Shown here piece after piece: positions 20,559-33,862 of a stretch of DNA of 64,000 nt (its first letter is position 1; every line of letters starts with the position of its first letter). The position numbers and the translations under genes are program-made. The stretch is from Asterella californica (lineage: Eukaryota; Streptophyta; Marchantiopsida; Marchantiales; Aytoniaceae), in contig JAYKYS010000002.1 of NCBI GenBank assembly GCA_036924285.1, positions 34,766,501 through 34,830,500 of the forward strand, given 5' to 3'. Under the pieces are notes generated by a model. That model was not told the origin of the DNA and made no database searches. It was given only the letters and a program-made list of their open reading frames with translations.

Positions 20559-21740
20559 GTAATTTGCCGCAAATACTGGAAATCTGCGGCTTCCAACAAC
20601 GCGAAAATCCGGTCGGGGAAGAAATCCGACACGGAAAGTTTTCACCGGGTATCAATATTCACGCCGGGAAAAAGACCGGTATAGCATGGAGGTGATTGGA
20701 GTAATGAACACGAAGATGCTTTAGCATATGAGGACGACCAAAACAGCACTGAGAGCATCTGCACCCATTAACAGTAAAGATTACTTTACCTTTATTTAAA
20801 GATCAATAATATCTATTATTAATTCTCTACCATATATGAGAATATATGAGACTATGGCCTCAAAGAGTGCAAAAACAACATCATCAATAATAGTAATAAC
20901 ATTAACTTAATGTATAACTCTTTACAGTACAAAACGGACGCTGAGATAATGCAATGAACGTCCAAACAACGATAGTAATGCAAAGAACATCCGAAATACC
21001 CTCATCGAGTATCTAGAAGACAACCTCCTCTTCAATTAAAATATAAATAATCCCTTTATGTCCTTGTTTTTCCCTTTCTCTAACAATAATTACGAATATT
21101 ACGAAATCACATAAAATTAAAGAAAAAGGTTAAAAATAAGAGCATGAGTATCAAAACAATAAAGACATCAGAAACATGAAAGCTGGAATATATGAGAGCT
21201 TCTATACCTCCCTCCCTTGGATATGCTTACAGTAAAAAAGCAAATAACAAAGGAGAAACTATAATGCAGAATATACGGTATTCCAAGCAACCCAATGACG
21301 ACAAGTGGCATTACCTTGGTGGTCGCTAATCATGATCCTAGCCAGAGTGGTCCGGAGGTCGAAACTCGTACCGCTGAATGCTGAGACAATGCGAGAGCCC
21401 TTGCCACCGGCAGGACAAAGCTCCACCGCAAAACGTTCCCTAAAACAAGTAAAACCAGAAAAAAAACAGAAAAGACAAGAGGAGGATGGTAAGTGTGTTT
21501 CACCAAGCTTCCGCCTTCTTGTACCTGTGACCACGCTACGGTAGTGTGCCACATATGTAAGATAGAAGTCGGAGGTCGTGACTCTTAAGGTTCTTCGTCG
21601 GGTGTTTGTTCTCTAGGGTTTTCGTTCGAGCACCTGACGGGAGAAGGCGACGTTAAGATCTGGTGCTGCTTGTTTCGATCTGCATTCAAGCGTCTCGAGC
21701 GTTGTCATAGTGTCCTCGATCAGTCGGTCCGAGATCAACC

Positions 21741-22082
21741 ATGGCTTCATACAAAGAAGCGCCAGAAGGGAACCCCAAGGGCGGAGAGAAGATCTTCAAG
21801 ACCAAGTGCGCTCAATGCCACACCGTGGACAAGGCAGCGGGACACAAGCAGGGCCCGAATCTGCATGGATTGCTCGGGAGAACTTCCGGTACGACTGTGG
21901 GCTACTCGTACTCTGCTGCTAACAAGACCAAGGCGGTGGTGTGGACAGAGGAGACTTTGTATGAGTACCTTCTCAATCCTAAGAAGTATATTCCAGGCAC
22001 GAAGATGGTGTTTCCTGGCTTGAAGAAGCCACAAGAACGAGCAGATCTGATTGCATACCTCAAGGAGAGCTCGAATGCCTGA
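21741..22082 (+). CDS. CYTC: Cytochrome c, mitochondrial electron carrier, single exon
   Basis: 113 residues, complete. The haem-attachment site CAQCH lies at about residues 26-30 (CXXCH), preceded by [19 protein letters not shown] and GYSYSAANK follow, and the axial Met is in [14 protein letters not shown]. The extended N terminus ([12 protein letters not shown]) is typical of plants. The protein shuttles electrons from complex III to complex IV in the intermembrane space. The start ATG at 21741 has the favourable context AACCATGG. The frame has no intron, whereas the angiosperm genes I know are split, so either introns were lost or this is a retrocopy; the intact frame argues that it is functional. 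A CGT/GTC microsatellite follows the stop. A decayed second copy lies 2.5 kb downstream. Confidence 0.97.
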   Translation: MASYKEAPEGNPKGGEKIFKTKCAQCHTVDKAAGHKQGPNLHGLLGRTSGTTVGYSYSAANKTKAVVWTEETLYEYLLNPKKYIPGTKMVFPGLKKPQERADLIAYLKESSNA

Positions 22083-24634
22083 TGCGGTTCCCACAATTTT
22101 GTCTCTCGTCGTCGTCGTCGTTGTTAGATCTAGACGGTACAATAACATCCGATTTCAACTGAATCGCTCATGTATAGCATCAGCAAAAGATATAGAGACA
22201 GTACGGATTCTGTGAGCGGTTTGAATTAGAACGTAGCCCATTGATTCTATGAGCAGTTTGAATTAGAACAGAGCCCGTTGATGATCGGGTAGTAGAGGAT
22301 TGAACTTCCGTTTCAGTATCGTTTCCAGCTTTTTGTCAGAGAGATACTCGAACTGGCAGAGAATAAAAAGGACGCAAGATCTTAGCTGAGACCAACTCTG
22401 GGAACTGTATGAATACTTTCCTACTTTTCGGTTGGTTTGATTTCGACTCTGATTGATAACGAACAAATTTGAATTGTATACGGAAATAAAGTTGGAGAAT
22501 CTGCCCACAAGGTCTTGTACTCTCATCTTCTTCAACGGATTCTTTCCCTTGCTCTGCTTGATGTCATGAAACTAGGCTAATATGTTGTTAGTGGCACGTC
22601 TCCTGTAAGTCCTTTGTCAGATAAAATTGCATTTACACCTACACTTGTTAGTTTAGGTGTAACAAATTTGCTAACAAATTTGCTCTTAGCTTGTCCAGCC
22701 GCCGGATGGACAGCGACAGGTTTTGAGGAGTTGTTGATTTATGCATGTCAGGTTGAGTATAAGGTGTTCAGACTACTAAACCGTGTCCAGCAACATGCTT
22801 TGTTGATATCAGTGCATCGATTCCAAATAGCCGTGATAGTTTCCTCTTTGGGTCCTGGTGGCATATGTTAGGTAAGAAGATCCAGAAGGTGCTTCCAAGG
22901 ACACACAGTGGTCTGGCTTTCTCGAGGAGCAAAACCGTGTCCTGCAATATGCTTTGTTGTTGTGCATCGATTCCAAACAGGCATAATAGGTTTCCTCGCT
23001 AATCCTGGTGGCATTTCTAAGGTATGGAGGTCCCGAAGAGGTGATCTGGTCTGGTCTGGTTATATTGAGGAGCAGGACATTCCAACAGTCCAAACTGTTT
23101 TAGGCTCCAATGAGGACAGAAAGAAAGATCCGGAAGAAGAAATCTATGGGGACCATGTAGCATGAATGACGATGTTCAAAGGGAAACTTGTACAGAGGAG
23201 TCTTTGAAACAGCTTTACACACCCGCACTCGTGGCAATTGAAGCACTTACCACGTAAGTCCTGAGTTGGAGTTCAGTACCTGGAGCTGGGGAGACTGGGA
23301 AAGGGCGACAGTTGTCCGGCCTTTGCCCACGCGCGGTCGGAGTTCAAGCACGCGACACAAACAGGAAAGTGCACGCCTTCAGCAACCAACTCTTAACAGC
23401 CAGAGCTGCACGTCCCGACAAATATCAGTTAACCTCCTGCATGCTCAGGAGAGAGAGACTCGATAGTTAGTAATCAAAACAAGGCATATGTCTTAATTAT
23501 TCTTCTCCACGAACGATCAGTACAGATCGTTGCTTTCGAACGTAATCTAAACTACGGGTACCTTGAGAGTGATGTGCTTGCACCTTGTATTCTTCCCAGT
23601 GATGAAGGTATTCATGCTAATTTTAGTGTGGGGCACTGTGGGCGTGTGCCCCATCATAGATAGACAGAAAGAATGTTGATGAAAATTTGCGTTACCTGAG
23701 AAAGAGACAATTCGCCAGTGAAACACCAGACTCCATCTACTTCGAGTGTGGGGTTTCTTGATTACTCACAATGAGAGAGCCCCAGAAGCTTCAAATGTAA
23801 GGATCATTAGCAAATAACAAACTGTAAGCTGAATCAAACAGTGAACTCGATGTTCTGTAGCCCAAAGGCAAATGTAGTGCTGTGTGTCATTCCACTAGAA
23901 AAGCTAAAAGCTAAAAGCTGCGAGTGTTATTATGTGCTTGTCATGTTAGTTTTGGAAGTCGTCACAAAACAATAATGGAATGCGAGTTGTTACTCATTCA
24001 GCAGGCAGTCCGGTAAAGAGGGCGAAGATTCTAGTAGGTACAAAGGTTTTCACGTTCTGGATTCAGTTTTCTTAATCTTGAGTCTGGGATTTAGGGGTTT
24101 AGGGAAAGCAAAGCAAATATAATCTACCCCGACAGTAAGCAGAAGATAAAATCCCCCCGTTATAGAAGATAATTATCCCCCCAGAAGATAAAATATCCCC
24201 CCGTTTGTAGATAACTATGGATACTTTAAGTTGCAATGGTTTTGATGGAAACTGGAATAGATAAACAGGCTCAGAACATTCCTCTCTCTTAATGGAATTT
24301 AACTCTGAGTGCTGCGTTGTGGACTCTGCAGGTCCATAGTGTGGCATTGCTCATCCGAGTCGACAAGGTGTAGAAATATTCTACGTCTGACTCGACAAGT
24401 TTCGAGCTTGTGGGTCTGTCGATCGTTCAGTCGGTATGACAAATGTCAATGATTCTCAACAATGGATGACGTTCATGCAGAGGAATGAGGGGCAAGCGCT
24501 GGGTTTAAATCTGGTGTTCGTGGGGACTTGAACTGTAGTGACCCCAGCCCTCTAGTACTTACAGAAGGAATTTCTGGTTATGAACGTGGGGGTCACTAAA
24601 GATGATCCTCCCCAAAGATGATCAACACAAATCC
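22083..24634. other. Intergenic, no recognised gene
   Basis: Includes a duplicated segment at 22782-23077 and a short C-run repeat at 24130-24210 (AGAAGATAAAAT with CCCCCC, three times). ORFs here have no domain. Confidence 0.4.
22782..23077. repeat. Imperfect tandem duplication, unit about 150 bp
   Basis: Unit 1 at 22782-22935 and unit 2 at 22936-23077 share CCGTGTCC, ATGCTTTGTTG, GTGCATCGATTCCAAA and CCTGGTGGCAT. Non-coding as far as I see. Confidence 0.75.
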
Positions 24635-24950
24635 ATGGGTGCATTCGCTGAAGCCTCAGAGCAGGTGACATCAAGTCTTTGGAGAAACTATTCAAAAGCA
24701 ACAGCGAGGGGCAAACACGATGGCTCCCAATCTTTCTGGTCTGCTGAGGAGATAGGCCGGTGCGGTTGCAGGATACGACTACTCTGCTGCCAACAGAAAC
24801 AATACGATTGTGTGGGGAGAGGATGCCCTGTATGAATATCTTACCCTGAACGCATTTTGTCTACTCGACAAGAGCTGTTGCACGGGTATAAGTTGAGACC
24901 AGTGAGAATAAACCTACCTGGGATTTCTTCGGACTTCACATCACCTTCAT
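24635..24950 (+). pseudogene. Decayed cytochrome c, second copy
   Basis: It starts ATGGGTGCATTCGCTGAAGC, reading MGAFAEASE, like the plant cytochrome c leader. After a frameshift it reads GDIKSLEKLFKSN. The haem-binding CXXCH block is deleted. It then continues with APNLSGLLRR, a TAG, and GYDYSAANRNNTIVWGEDAL and YEYL, clear counterparts of GYSYSAANK and YEYLLNPKK in the intact gene. Faint remains of the FPGLKKP end follow to about 24950. No intron is seen between the matching parts, so it may be a retrocopy or a duplicate of the intronless gene. It is too diverged from the neighbour to be a very recent tandem copy. Non-functional. Confidence 0.8.
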
Positions 24951-26604
24951 ATCTCGCGATGGAGATTGCCGCTGGGGCAATCAAGTAAAAGCTCTTCTTG
25001 ATGTGAGAAAAGACCTGTAGGAAATTCGAAGAAACTTCTGGTGAGCAACGAAGCCAGTGTCACTCTCGTCCTCCTGGAGCAGTTGCTTTCTGAGTTCAAG
25101 CATACGACTAGTGTAGTAAGTGTCAATCGGGCTTTAGCGAGCTGCGCACGACTTTCAGCTGGACTCACGCTGAGCAAAACTCCCCTGCATTGTTCATCAC
25201 GCGTCACTCGTGCGAATTCATGCACGAAAGTTGTAAAGCCCTGTCACTCAAATAAGTATTTGGATACCCCTTCTTTCTCAGCCTCAAAGGAGGACCAACA
25301 TTTATCAACCATTTTTCAACGGAGGACCAACAAAGTCAGTTTTAAAACACCAGCATGGTTATCTTATCTCCAAATTAGAATGGCAGAGTCTAGATATTCC
25401 GCCTGAACTAAGAGAAACCACTCGTCTACTCGCTGGACTCTACCCCGGAGGAGAAGGCCAAAGGTTTGGGGCAGGAAACCATCAACCGCTTCTGTAGTGG
25501 TCTGTCATGAACGCTGTTCTTTAGAAGCGGTTGGAATGAGTGTAAAATCTTAGGGGTAGCTTCGGCATATCGCCACTGGTGCCATCGACAGTGCACGAAA
25601 TGCTCGAAGTAAGAGTCGCGCTCGTCAGGAGATTACAGAGAAGTATTCCGGAAACCGTAGATTCGATGGGGAACCTCCAGACGATCAAGTAGCAGAATCT
25701 GTAGAGAAATAAGAGGTGCAAATACAGCATTCTTCCTTACCAGGAAACGTCAACCCGAGCGTAAGCGGAGTGGAGTCTGACTAAACTGTTGGGCCGTTTC
25801 AAGCGGAGCGACTAGAGGCCAAGTGTATGCACGAGACTGTACATCAGACAAATGAGTACCCGATTTTCAGTAGTGTGTGAGGTAGAAAACTGGAAATCTG
25901 AAAGAGAACACTTTACAAAGTCGATTTGACTGTTATTCGGGGAGTTCGATCAAAGCCGAACGCAAATCTTGAAATCACAACATTACTCTGGGGACCATGA
26001 TCAGCAAACAGTCCATCAATACCCGGGGCTGTTAGTACTGTTCCGAAGCCGCTAAAACAAACTGAAATAAACATTTTGAGCAGAGCACAACTGGTTCCCC
26101 ATCTTGCGGTCAGGATGTAATATCATCATCTGCAAGCTGCAAGACGGCGCGGCGCTTCTAGCTTTCAACAAAGCGCGTTCTCTCTATTGAGAAGGAACTG
26201 AAATTTGAATGTCTGCAAAGATATCGCGGAACATACCAACGGAAGAGCTTGCAGGTTGAAGGAGGTTTGGGAAAGGCACTACGTGAGAAAGAGAAAACGC
26301 CAAGTTGTCAACTAAATACACTCCGATGAGAACGGTTTCGAGTACATTTGAGTACCATGTACTAAACCCTGTATTTTCTGTCTTTGCTTCAGCTGTCGTG
26401 AGCGGTTCACTATGAATATCATCGGTATTCTACCTTTACTTCTCATATACAGTAGTAAGGCCATGGTCCAGTTTACCATTACATGTAGAAGCAATGAAAC
26501 ATGTTTCACAGTAAACTGCTTTATTTTACAGTTCAAATAAGACTCCAAAAACATTATAATCCAAAGCAGAGCAGGTGATAATGTTAACTCTATACTAACA
26601 ACGC
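24951..26604. other. Intergenic, no recognised gene
   Basis: Several ORFs of 70-120 codons on both strands lack conserved motifs or splice structure I can identify. Confidence 0.35.
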
Positions 26605-27622
26605 TTACTTTCCAGGAGCCTTTTTCTTTCCAGCTATTGTAACCTTCTTGCCTCTCCTCGTACGGGCATTACATTTAGTATGCTGTCCTCTGCAAGGAAG
26701 ACCCATTATGTGTCTCTTTCCCCGGTAGCATTGAATATCTTTTAACCTCTTGATGGCAAGATTGTTGAATCGACGCTGCAGTCAACAGAAAAACCCATAA
26801 CATAATTTGTCACGGCGAGTGTAAGTTGTCCCTGTGATCCCTGCAGCTATTGCAAAGTTCCATCGCTCAATCCCCGTAGATATCTATCACAACAGTACAC
26901 AAATCGCGATTCCGAAATATCTATTTGATCCTGAAAGGTCAAAATCGAACTTACCAACCTTCACACGAGCAGATTTATGGCTTAAACCATGGCACTCGCC
27001 AGCCATAATGCTTCCGAAGAGATTAGAAATTTGCAAATATCAACATATGGATATCTACAGCTCAAGAAAACCAAGTACATACCAAATCTCCCTCGATCAT
27101 ATACTTGGACACCTCATCACGAAGTTTAGTAAGCTCCACCTCGGAAAGCTCTCGGGTATGTTTGTTCTCCAACTCAACATCAAGCAAAATCTGTCGGGCG
27201 GTGGTCTTGCCAATTCCGTGAATGTACTGGAGGGAGATCTCTATCCTCTTGGAATTTGGCACCTCAACACCTCCAACACGAGCACATCTTATGCTCACGT
27301 AAGAGAAACCTTGAATCCTCTGTACCACAGCCGAGTGAAAGTAAGAATGAAGAAATTCTAGTCAACAATTCTTGTCAGTCTTCTCGAGCAACCTTGAAAC
27401 TGAAAAGAAGGACAAGGAGAAGACAGACGAGGCGGCAAGCAGAAGAAAGGGCCGGGAAGAGACGGAAGAGGCGTGGCATACGTTGTAGCCTGTAGAGGAA
27501 AGGTCGAGCGAGACACTCGGAGAGGATGAAGAACCAGTTCTCAAGCTTGAAGACGATGATGGTGCTCCTAAGCAGACATTACTCATGGCCGACGCTAAGC
27601 TACTAACCGCCAAGGCTGCCAT
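26605..27622 (-). CDS. RPS13: Plastid 30S ribosomal protein S13, nuclear gene, three exons
   Basis: Exons: 27482-27622 (donor GTATGC), 27083-27319 (acceptor after GTACAG, donor GTATGTAC) and 26605-26775 (acceptor after ACTGCAG). All junctions are in phase 0; total 183 codons with the stop. Exon 1 encodes a Ser/Ala-rich chloroplast transit peptide ([19 protein letters not shown]). The mature part starts near [18 protein letters not shown] and keeps the S13 blocks [48 protein letters not shown] and a basic tail [15 protein letters not shown]13 sits in the head of the small subunit and contacts the P-site tRNA and the B1 bridges. About 182 residues is a normal length for the plastid precursor. 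Splice sites are inferred from sequence, not from transcripts. Confidence 0.93.
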
Positions 27623-28621
27623 CCCTTAACCCAGAGACGTCTGATGTTCCGAAGAAGATATTTCAAATTTCGCTCAGCGTCTCAATTCTTTGTACCTGCA
27701 CTGGCGCTCCGTGTTTGTGGGCATGTAAACGCCCGAGCGCACAGGGAACCAAAGGATAAGGTGCTCGACCCGACGTGGTAGACGTTGGAGCGGATCTCGT
27801 CCATAGTAGACCTTCCACTTGTTGCTTCGTCCAAACACAAACAAACGAAAAACTGTGGGCTGGAAGTGGAAAAAGAATTAATACCATAGTGATCCTCGAA
27901 ATTGCACAATAAATAACTAGTATGGAAACCCAGTAAGTTTTGTTGATTTGTTGTAGCTGAATATAAAATAAAAAAGGGAGCTCACATATGACATTACAAG
28001 TTTATTTTCATCCCATCTGCAACCATGGTAAGAAAAACATAGCAGTTTCCAGTGTAAGCTTATTACCAAATAAACCTTCAACATTAACGTTTTGGTCGAA
28101 TATTTTCTACAATCTTTCCGGTCTCAAACAGATATCAGATATTCTTTTTCGTGAACGAGAAAAATGTAAGTATTAATCATTTGAAGACCTAGACAATGAA
28201 AGGATTACATCCCTTTTTGTTATTGTTATTCAATTATACTATGAACAATATCAAATGGACGTGAAGTAATATCAAAGATAACAGCTCTGAGTCTCAATCA
28301 ACGAACATACATTCTATAAACATCGTTCCTCTTTCAGTTCAAACAAATGCAGGATCTATCTATTTGTATATATATTCTTTAAATAATCATGAAGATTCAT
28401 GCATTCCAAGAGGAATTTCTAAAATCTAGACTCTCTGATATGTAAAATCTCGTATGCAAAACCTTTATAATATTGTAATTTAATACACATACATGTATCA
28501 ATAAGTCTAGTTCTCGATACACTCGTTAACTATAAATACGTATATCTTGTTTTCACAAAATCATCCAAATACATAGGTGGAATATAAATATTATCCTCTT
28601 GATGATTAAAATTAATATCTA

Positions 28622-28667
28622 CATTTATTACCCAACCCTTCCGTTGGGAAGGGTTAGGTAATAAATG
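28622..28667. repeat. Hairpin-family member 1
   Basis: Arms starting CATTTATTACCCAACCCTTCC pair with the mirror arm ending GGTAATAAATG around the loop GTTG; 21-bp stem with one mismatch. Confidence 0.85.
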
Positions 28668-31600
28668 AAGGGTCGCTCTCAGCCAAATTGATGTTTAATT
28701 GCTACCAGCCTCTCTGGACTATCCTGTAACTCTAGGTGCACCTATCATTTCATATTTAGAGAGAATTTTTGATATTTTTCGCAACTTTGTGTACAATTTT
28801 CACATAACACTTTTTTTCTTTCTGATAACAGAAAGCGAGTGTTTCCGATAACAGTCCCCAAAGTCACAGTGGCATGCACTCTAATCCAGCATCCAGTAAC
28901 ATTGACTCAAAGCTCTATTCTACCCAATAACCACAGCTTGTAGGTTTTTCCTTACTTGCCGGAAAACACATTTTGTATGCATATTTTCACTTGAGCTCTG
29001 TTCATTTCTTGTATTTTAATGTCATTAACTTTATATGTGATTTATTTTACACTCTAAACCAGTGAGGTGTTGTTTTGGATGGTTCTATTGAAAATTAGAT
29101 ATTAAACATACTCCTCTAAATCATTCCAAAAATGAGTTATGCTTCTCTTGATGAATGAATTATCAAAAATAAGTATTTCCTCTAAGTTATAGAGTTATTT
29201 TTACCTTCTTGTCTTATATAGCGGTTCAGGATACGAATCGAAACCTAACCGTCTCCAAACCCAAGCTGTTGTCCTTGGGACAATCCACTGTGTATGATTA
29301 TGGTACATGTTTTCTCTACGATATAGTACATGCTCTCCTTCTTGAGTAGAAAAAAGTATTTTTTACAGGTTCGTACTACCATGATTCAAAATAGCAAAAA
29401 TATCCTATATTCATAGCTCAGACCTTCTTACTTCCTCACGCGAAGACTCGTGAAAAAATATCTTCCCTTTACACTTTCAAACAATGTTAGACAAATGACT
29501 ATACATTTTTTATTTTTAAGCTCAACTCTATCATAGCCAATTATTGTCTAAAAATTATTTTTTCTTGTTTTATAAGCTTGTCTTCTTCCTTCCGTCTGCC
29601 CAAAGTGCACTTTGCATGCATATTTATTTACTAACTGTATCTTTACGTAGAAAAAACTTCTTTCAGGTTCTTCATGAGTTTGAAAATCTGATTTACTCCA
29701 AGTGACTGGAAGGCTAAATAAGAGTTTGACAAGGATCTGAACCAGGATTCCTAACATGACAATGATTCCACATGTTACCCTCCTCACACTTCATCAAACC
29801 GTTCATAGGTAACGGATCTAAAAGTAATTCCTCACCTTTAATCACGTTAATCAACAGAAGAATCGCCTAATAACTCAATTGACCATTTCAATATTCACCC
29901 TCTTCTAAGATGGAAAATGTGTCACTCTAGTCCATCTATTACCTAACCCTTCCCACAAAAAGGGCAGGCAAGAAATTAATGCTAAAAGTAACATTTATGT
30001 TATTATGCGATACAATCTCGAAATTATACTTTTTTAGTCGTATCTTACATGCTATCCTTATGGACTACGTTTAGAAAAAAGTTTGCTTCACAATCTGTAA
30101 TATTTAATAATTATGATAATTATTACTTTTTTACATTATACTATATGAAATGTATACTTAAAATTTATAATAATTTTATTATACAGTAAAGCAGAAAATA
30201 TTTTTCTGTTATCCGGACCAAGTATGACTCTTCTCCTTGTGCCGGAGCAAATCTCCATCCAAAGTTTTCTCGCTATTTTATCATTTGTCCTCTTTCTTTC
30301 TCCAAGTCGAAAGCTCAAAAACATGCATATTTATTTATTCACAAGTATTATGCAGAGGCAGTCTGGTCTTCTCTAGTATTGACGCAGCAGAGCTTTGTAA
30401 CTAGCTAGGTTTGTACTGCTGATCTAAAAGAGACAATAGTTGTGACATTTGGGTATACTTGATAGTCGAGGAAATTCTAGACTTGACTTCTAAGTTGGTG
30501 GAATTTTTCTTCCATATTACTTACTGGACAGCTCATGCAGAGTAAATCGCAGCATTCTTCCTGATGGATTAGGATTCAGTTTTGTAATTCCGATGAAAAG
30601 AAAGCATGCATGTAGTTTGATTACAATGGTTAGTGCCACAAACATCTTGCTGAGATTTGACGTATAAGAATCATTGAAATGAATGTGAACACCTAACTAG
30701 TACTTTACTTAAACCAACGTGTCTGATCAACAAACAGACTCATGGACCTTATTACGTCTCGCATACTGAAACTATGAGTACTCTTCATAAGCTATTACAA
30801 AAAGACTATTTTCTCTTCATGAATTTCAATGTGATATCAGAGCGGTCCGCTGAGAGATGATGCCCGAGCCGCAACGTAAGAAGGAGCTGGGGAGGATATA
30901 TGGCTAGCAACTTCATTATGATCCATGTCTCAATACAGCGGCCGAAACTCTCATGAACGATCCTTGTGCTCAGATCCAGTCCTGTTTCTGAAACTAAACA
31001 CATCATTTCAGTTTACATATGTTTAATACTTGCATGAATTTCGTGCTGAAATTCCAAAAGAGTGTTGTACATGATTCTATCATGTATAAATTTCATGGAA
31101 CACCTATTTCTTTGCATACACGTCGATCATGCCATGTTACTCTAAATAGGTGGTTACAACGGTGTTTTTGGTGTACTTTGTTGTACACGTGTGTCTATTG
31201 TAGAGGCAACAAGACACATGTTAAGATGCTTCAGTATGTTCATTTTTACATACTTCTGGAAGGTCTATTGTATCTTAGTATACTATGTAAACATCCAACA
31301 TTGGTATTTCTTGTAACGGATAAGTTGCACCAAGTATGTAGACTTCCTTCTCAAGACTTTTAGTTATGTCGACAAGTATTTTATAGTTGTAAATGATTTA
31401 GTTGAGCTCTAAACATTTATATGACCAAAGATGACTATGTATGTCACTATAAGACAAAGATAAACATCTTTATTTTCTCATTGGTCGACTATTTTGATAA
31501 AATTTCTAAAGTACCTCTAGGTTTCAAATCGACCTCACGGTCGCTTCAGCAGTGATCTCCACGAGTTCAGATAGCACTGGAAACTATTCTCGTTGGCTTG

Positions 31601-32344
31601 CACACTAAATAAAAAATATATCAATTTGAGGTCATGAGGATAGATCTATACGCGATTGAAGTTTGAGTAATCAATTTCTTAGTATACATATTCAAACAGC
31701 CATAGAAAACATTGTGTGAGTGATCCGAAGAAGATTGAAGTGTGTTTGGAAAGCTTTCGACAAGTTGATAACTTTGGATTCAACGAACAACTGATTTGAG
31801 TCAGAGTAAGCAAGATAACATTGATTGAAGTTCGAGGAGTTGATTTTTAAGTATTCATCTTCAAATAGTCATGAATTTTGCTGTAGATTTTATCTGAAGG
31901 AGTTCAAGATAAGATTGGAGATATCTGGTCGAGCTGATGATAATGGTCTTGATTTTCAGTCGATTTGGACTTGAGAAGTATGAGAGACTGTCAATTGAAG
32001 ATCTGATGAATTCAAAAACAAAAACGAAAACGAAAAAAAAAACAAAAATGCCCTTGAGAATTCTAGAGCATTTTTTTTTTTGTGAATGAATATGATCTCA
32101 ATCTTGTGTAAATGTACTCTATGAATATTTTTTGTGTGAATCGAAGTTTCATGTTGATGTGAACTCAGAGGACAAAATATAATCGGTTGAAGACTTTACG
32201 AAGTTGAAACTTACACGTTGCACAATAGTTTTATACTTAACTTGTAACTTGTAATCTGTTTGACCCATAGAGTACAACCTTTACCAAAAGAAACATTGAG
32301 TATAGTTTACAAGATACTATAGATGAACATAGTCTTACAAGATG

Positions 32345-32383
32345 GAAGTTAGCGAAATTCATTAAAATGAATTTCGCTAACTT
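32345..32383. repeat. Near-perfect 19-bp hairpin
   Basis: Arms GAAGTTAGCGAAATTCATT and the complementary arm ending GCTAACTTTC, with a very short loop. A third partial copy (CGAAATTCATTAACTT) follows at once. Confidence 0.8.
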
Positions 32384-33862
32384 TCATCGAAATTCATTAA
32401 CTTTACAGATCTCTGTGATTGTGTGATCTCGCAACAATAGTTTCTCAAAGAGCTATCTAGGTAAGAGTTACTGATTTCGTTAGTATCTGCATTTCCACAT
32501 TTCTGAAACTAGCAAAATCCGTAAACTTCCATATATTTGTTGTGCTTCCTCCCCACCCTCATCAAATCGTGACTTCCTATGCTCTCAACCATAACCTGAG
32601 TTAAAAACTAACGGATTCGCTAACTTTTTGCTGGTAATAGTAAAGTTTTACTGTCAGTTTTCTACCACTCGACCTTACGCCACCCTGGCTACAGGCGAAT
32701 AGGGTTTCCAAGAAGTTAATTTTGTATCTGCTTTGTCTTTCTTCTCTTGTACTTTTTGAATGAGCAATATCTGATAAACCATCGGTTTTCCGCCACGCAC
32801 AACTGTCTACTTGATGAACCACAGTTCAAACGGGGTTGTTTCAAAATTGATTTGCAATTGTTTTAGGCTCGGTTCAAGTTCAGAAGATTGAAAAACCATT
32901 GTTTTGGCCTAGTCTAAATTCAGAAAACTGATATACCACTATTTCGACTTGCTTTAAATTTGAAAAATTAATAGTTCGCTGTTTAGGTTCGAATCATCTC
33001 ACCGTTTGAATTTAAACATAAATCTAAAACACCAAAACATTAAACGATGATAGTTACCCAACGCGTCTCGACTTTCCTTCATAAGGTATATTCTAATTTT
33101 CTTCATCCAATTTTATATTCTCAACTTCTACCCTGTTTAAGCCACAAAATCGTGATTTCTCAGTCCTAAAGTCCTCTCCTCTCCAAAAACTAAAAACCAA
33201 CATCTCATGGCCTGTGCTATACATAAGTTGTAAAGTAGGACAACCCCCAGATGATCCAGCGTCGTATTTTCGTACTAGGGGGAGCATCATTCATTCATTA
33301 CCTATTCAAAGGTAAACAATGCGTGTCAAACCTGGGGGTTCCTAGTGGGAATTTGTTCGAGATATGGTTTCGAACGGCCCAATAAGCTTAGAAGGTTGCG
33401 GGACTCCAAGACTGATTTCTTCAAATCCCCGCGCATCATCGTCGCTACTACACGCACCGGGTCTCACGCCTAGTCAGATGCTCCACTTTCTAGAGGTCCG
33501 GTGAAGCCCTGCCACCTTTCAGGACTCTCTTGCCATTGGTCTACGCAGATGTTATTATCAGTACCAGAATGCATTCTCAACGCGGTTCGGACCCTTATGT
33601 ACCTCAACAGGAGATCGATCTCTGCTAGCCAAACCCCCTTCCTCAGTGACGTATCTGCATCTTCTATTTGTTCAGAAACTGATCAACATAAGCGACTTCC
33701 AACAGTAAGCTGTTTCTACAAGGAATCAAGGATTGGAGATTCAGTTGCATGGCTTTCAATGAATCTGATAAGGACACTGACACGGTAAATTTTGCACTCT
33801 TTAACCATTCACTGACAGATTGTTAAGTAACAGATCCTTCACCCAGGCGCGTCAAGACACAG

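Larger units (their letters stand above)
18506..21740. other. Intergenic between phytocyanin and cytochrome c, with strong hairpins
   Basis: No recognised gene. Holds a perfect 15-bp hairpin at 18903-18937, two G-box/ABRE cores at 20455-20460 and about 20478-20484, and a 53-bp hairpin at 20506-20558. ORFs at 19120-19599 and 19904-20236 lack domains and look like chance frames. Phytocyanin and cytochrome c are divergently transcribed, so both promoters lie here. Confidence 0.4.
27623..33862. other. AT-rich intergenic region with hairpin repeats
   Basis: No recognised gene. Contains two members of the dispersed TAACCCTT hairpin family (28622-28667 and 29935-29976), a perfect hairpin at 32345-32383, and loosely repeated segments at about 31655 and 31822. 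ORFs at 30806-31006 and 31019-31363 have no domain and are probably chance. Confidence 0.4.
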
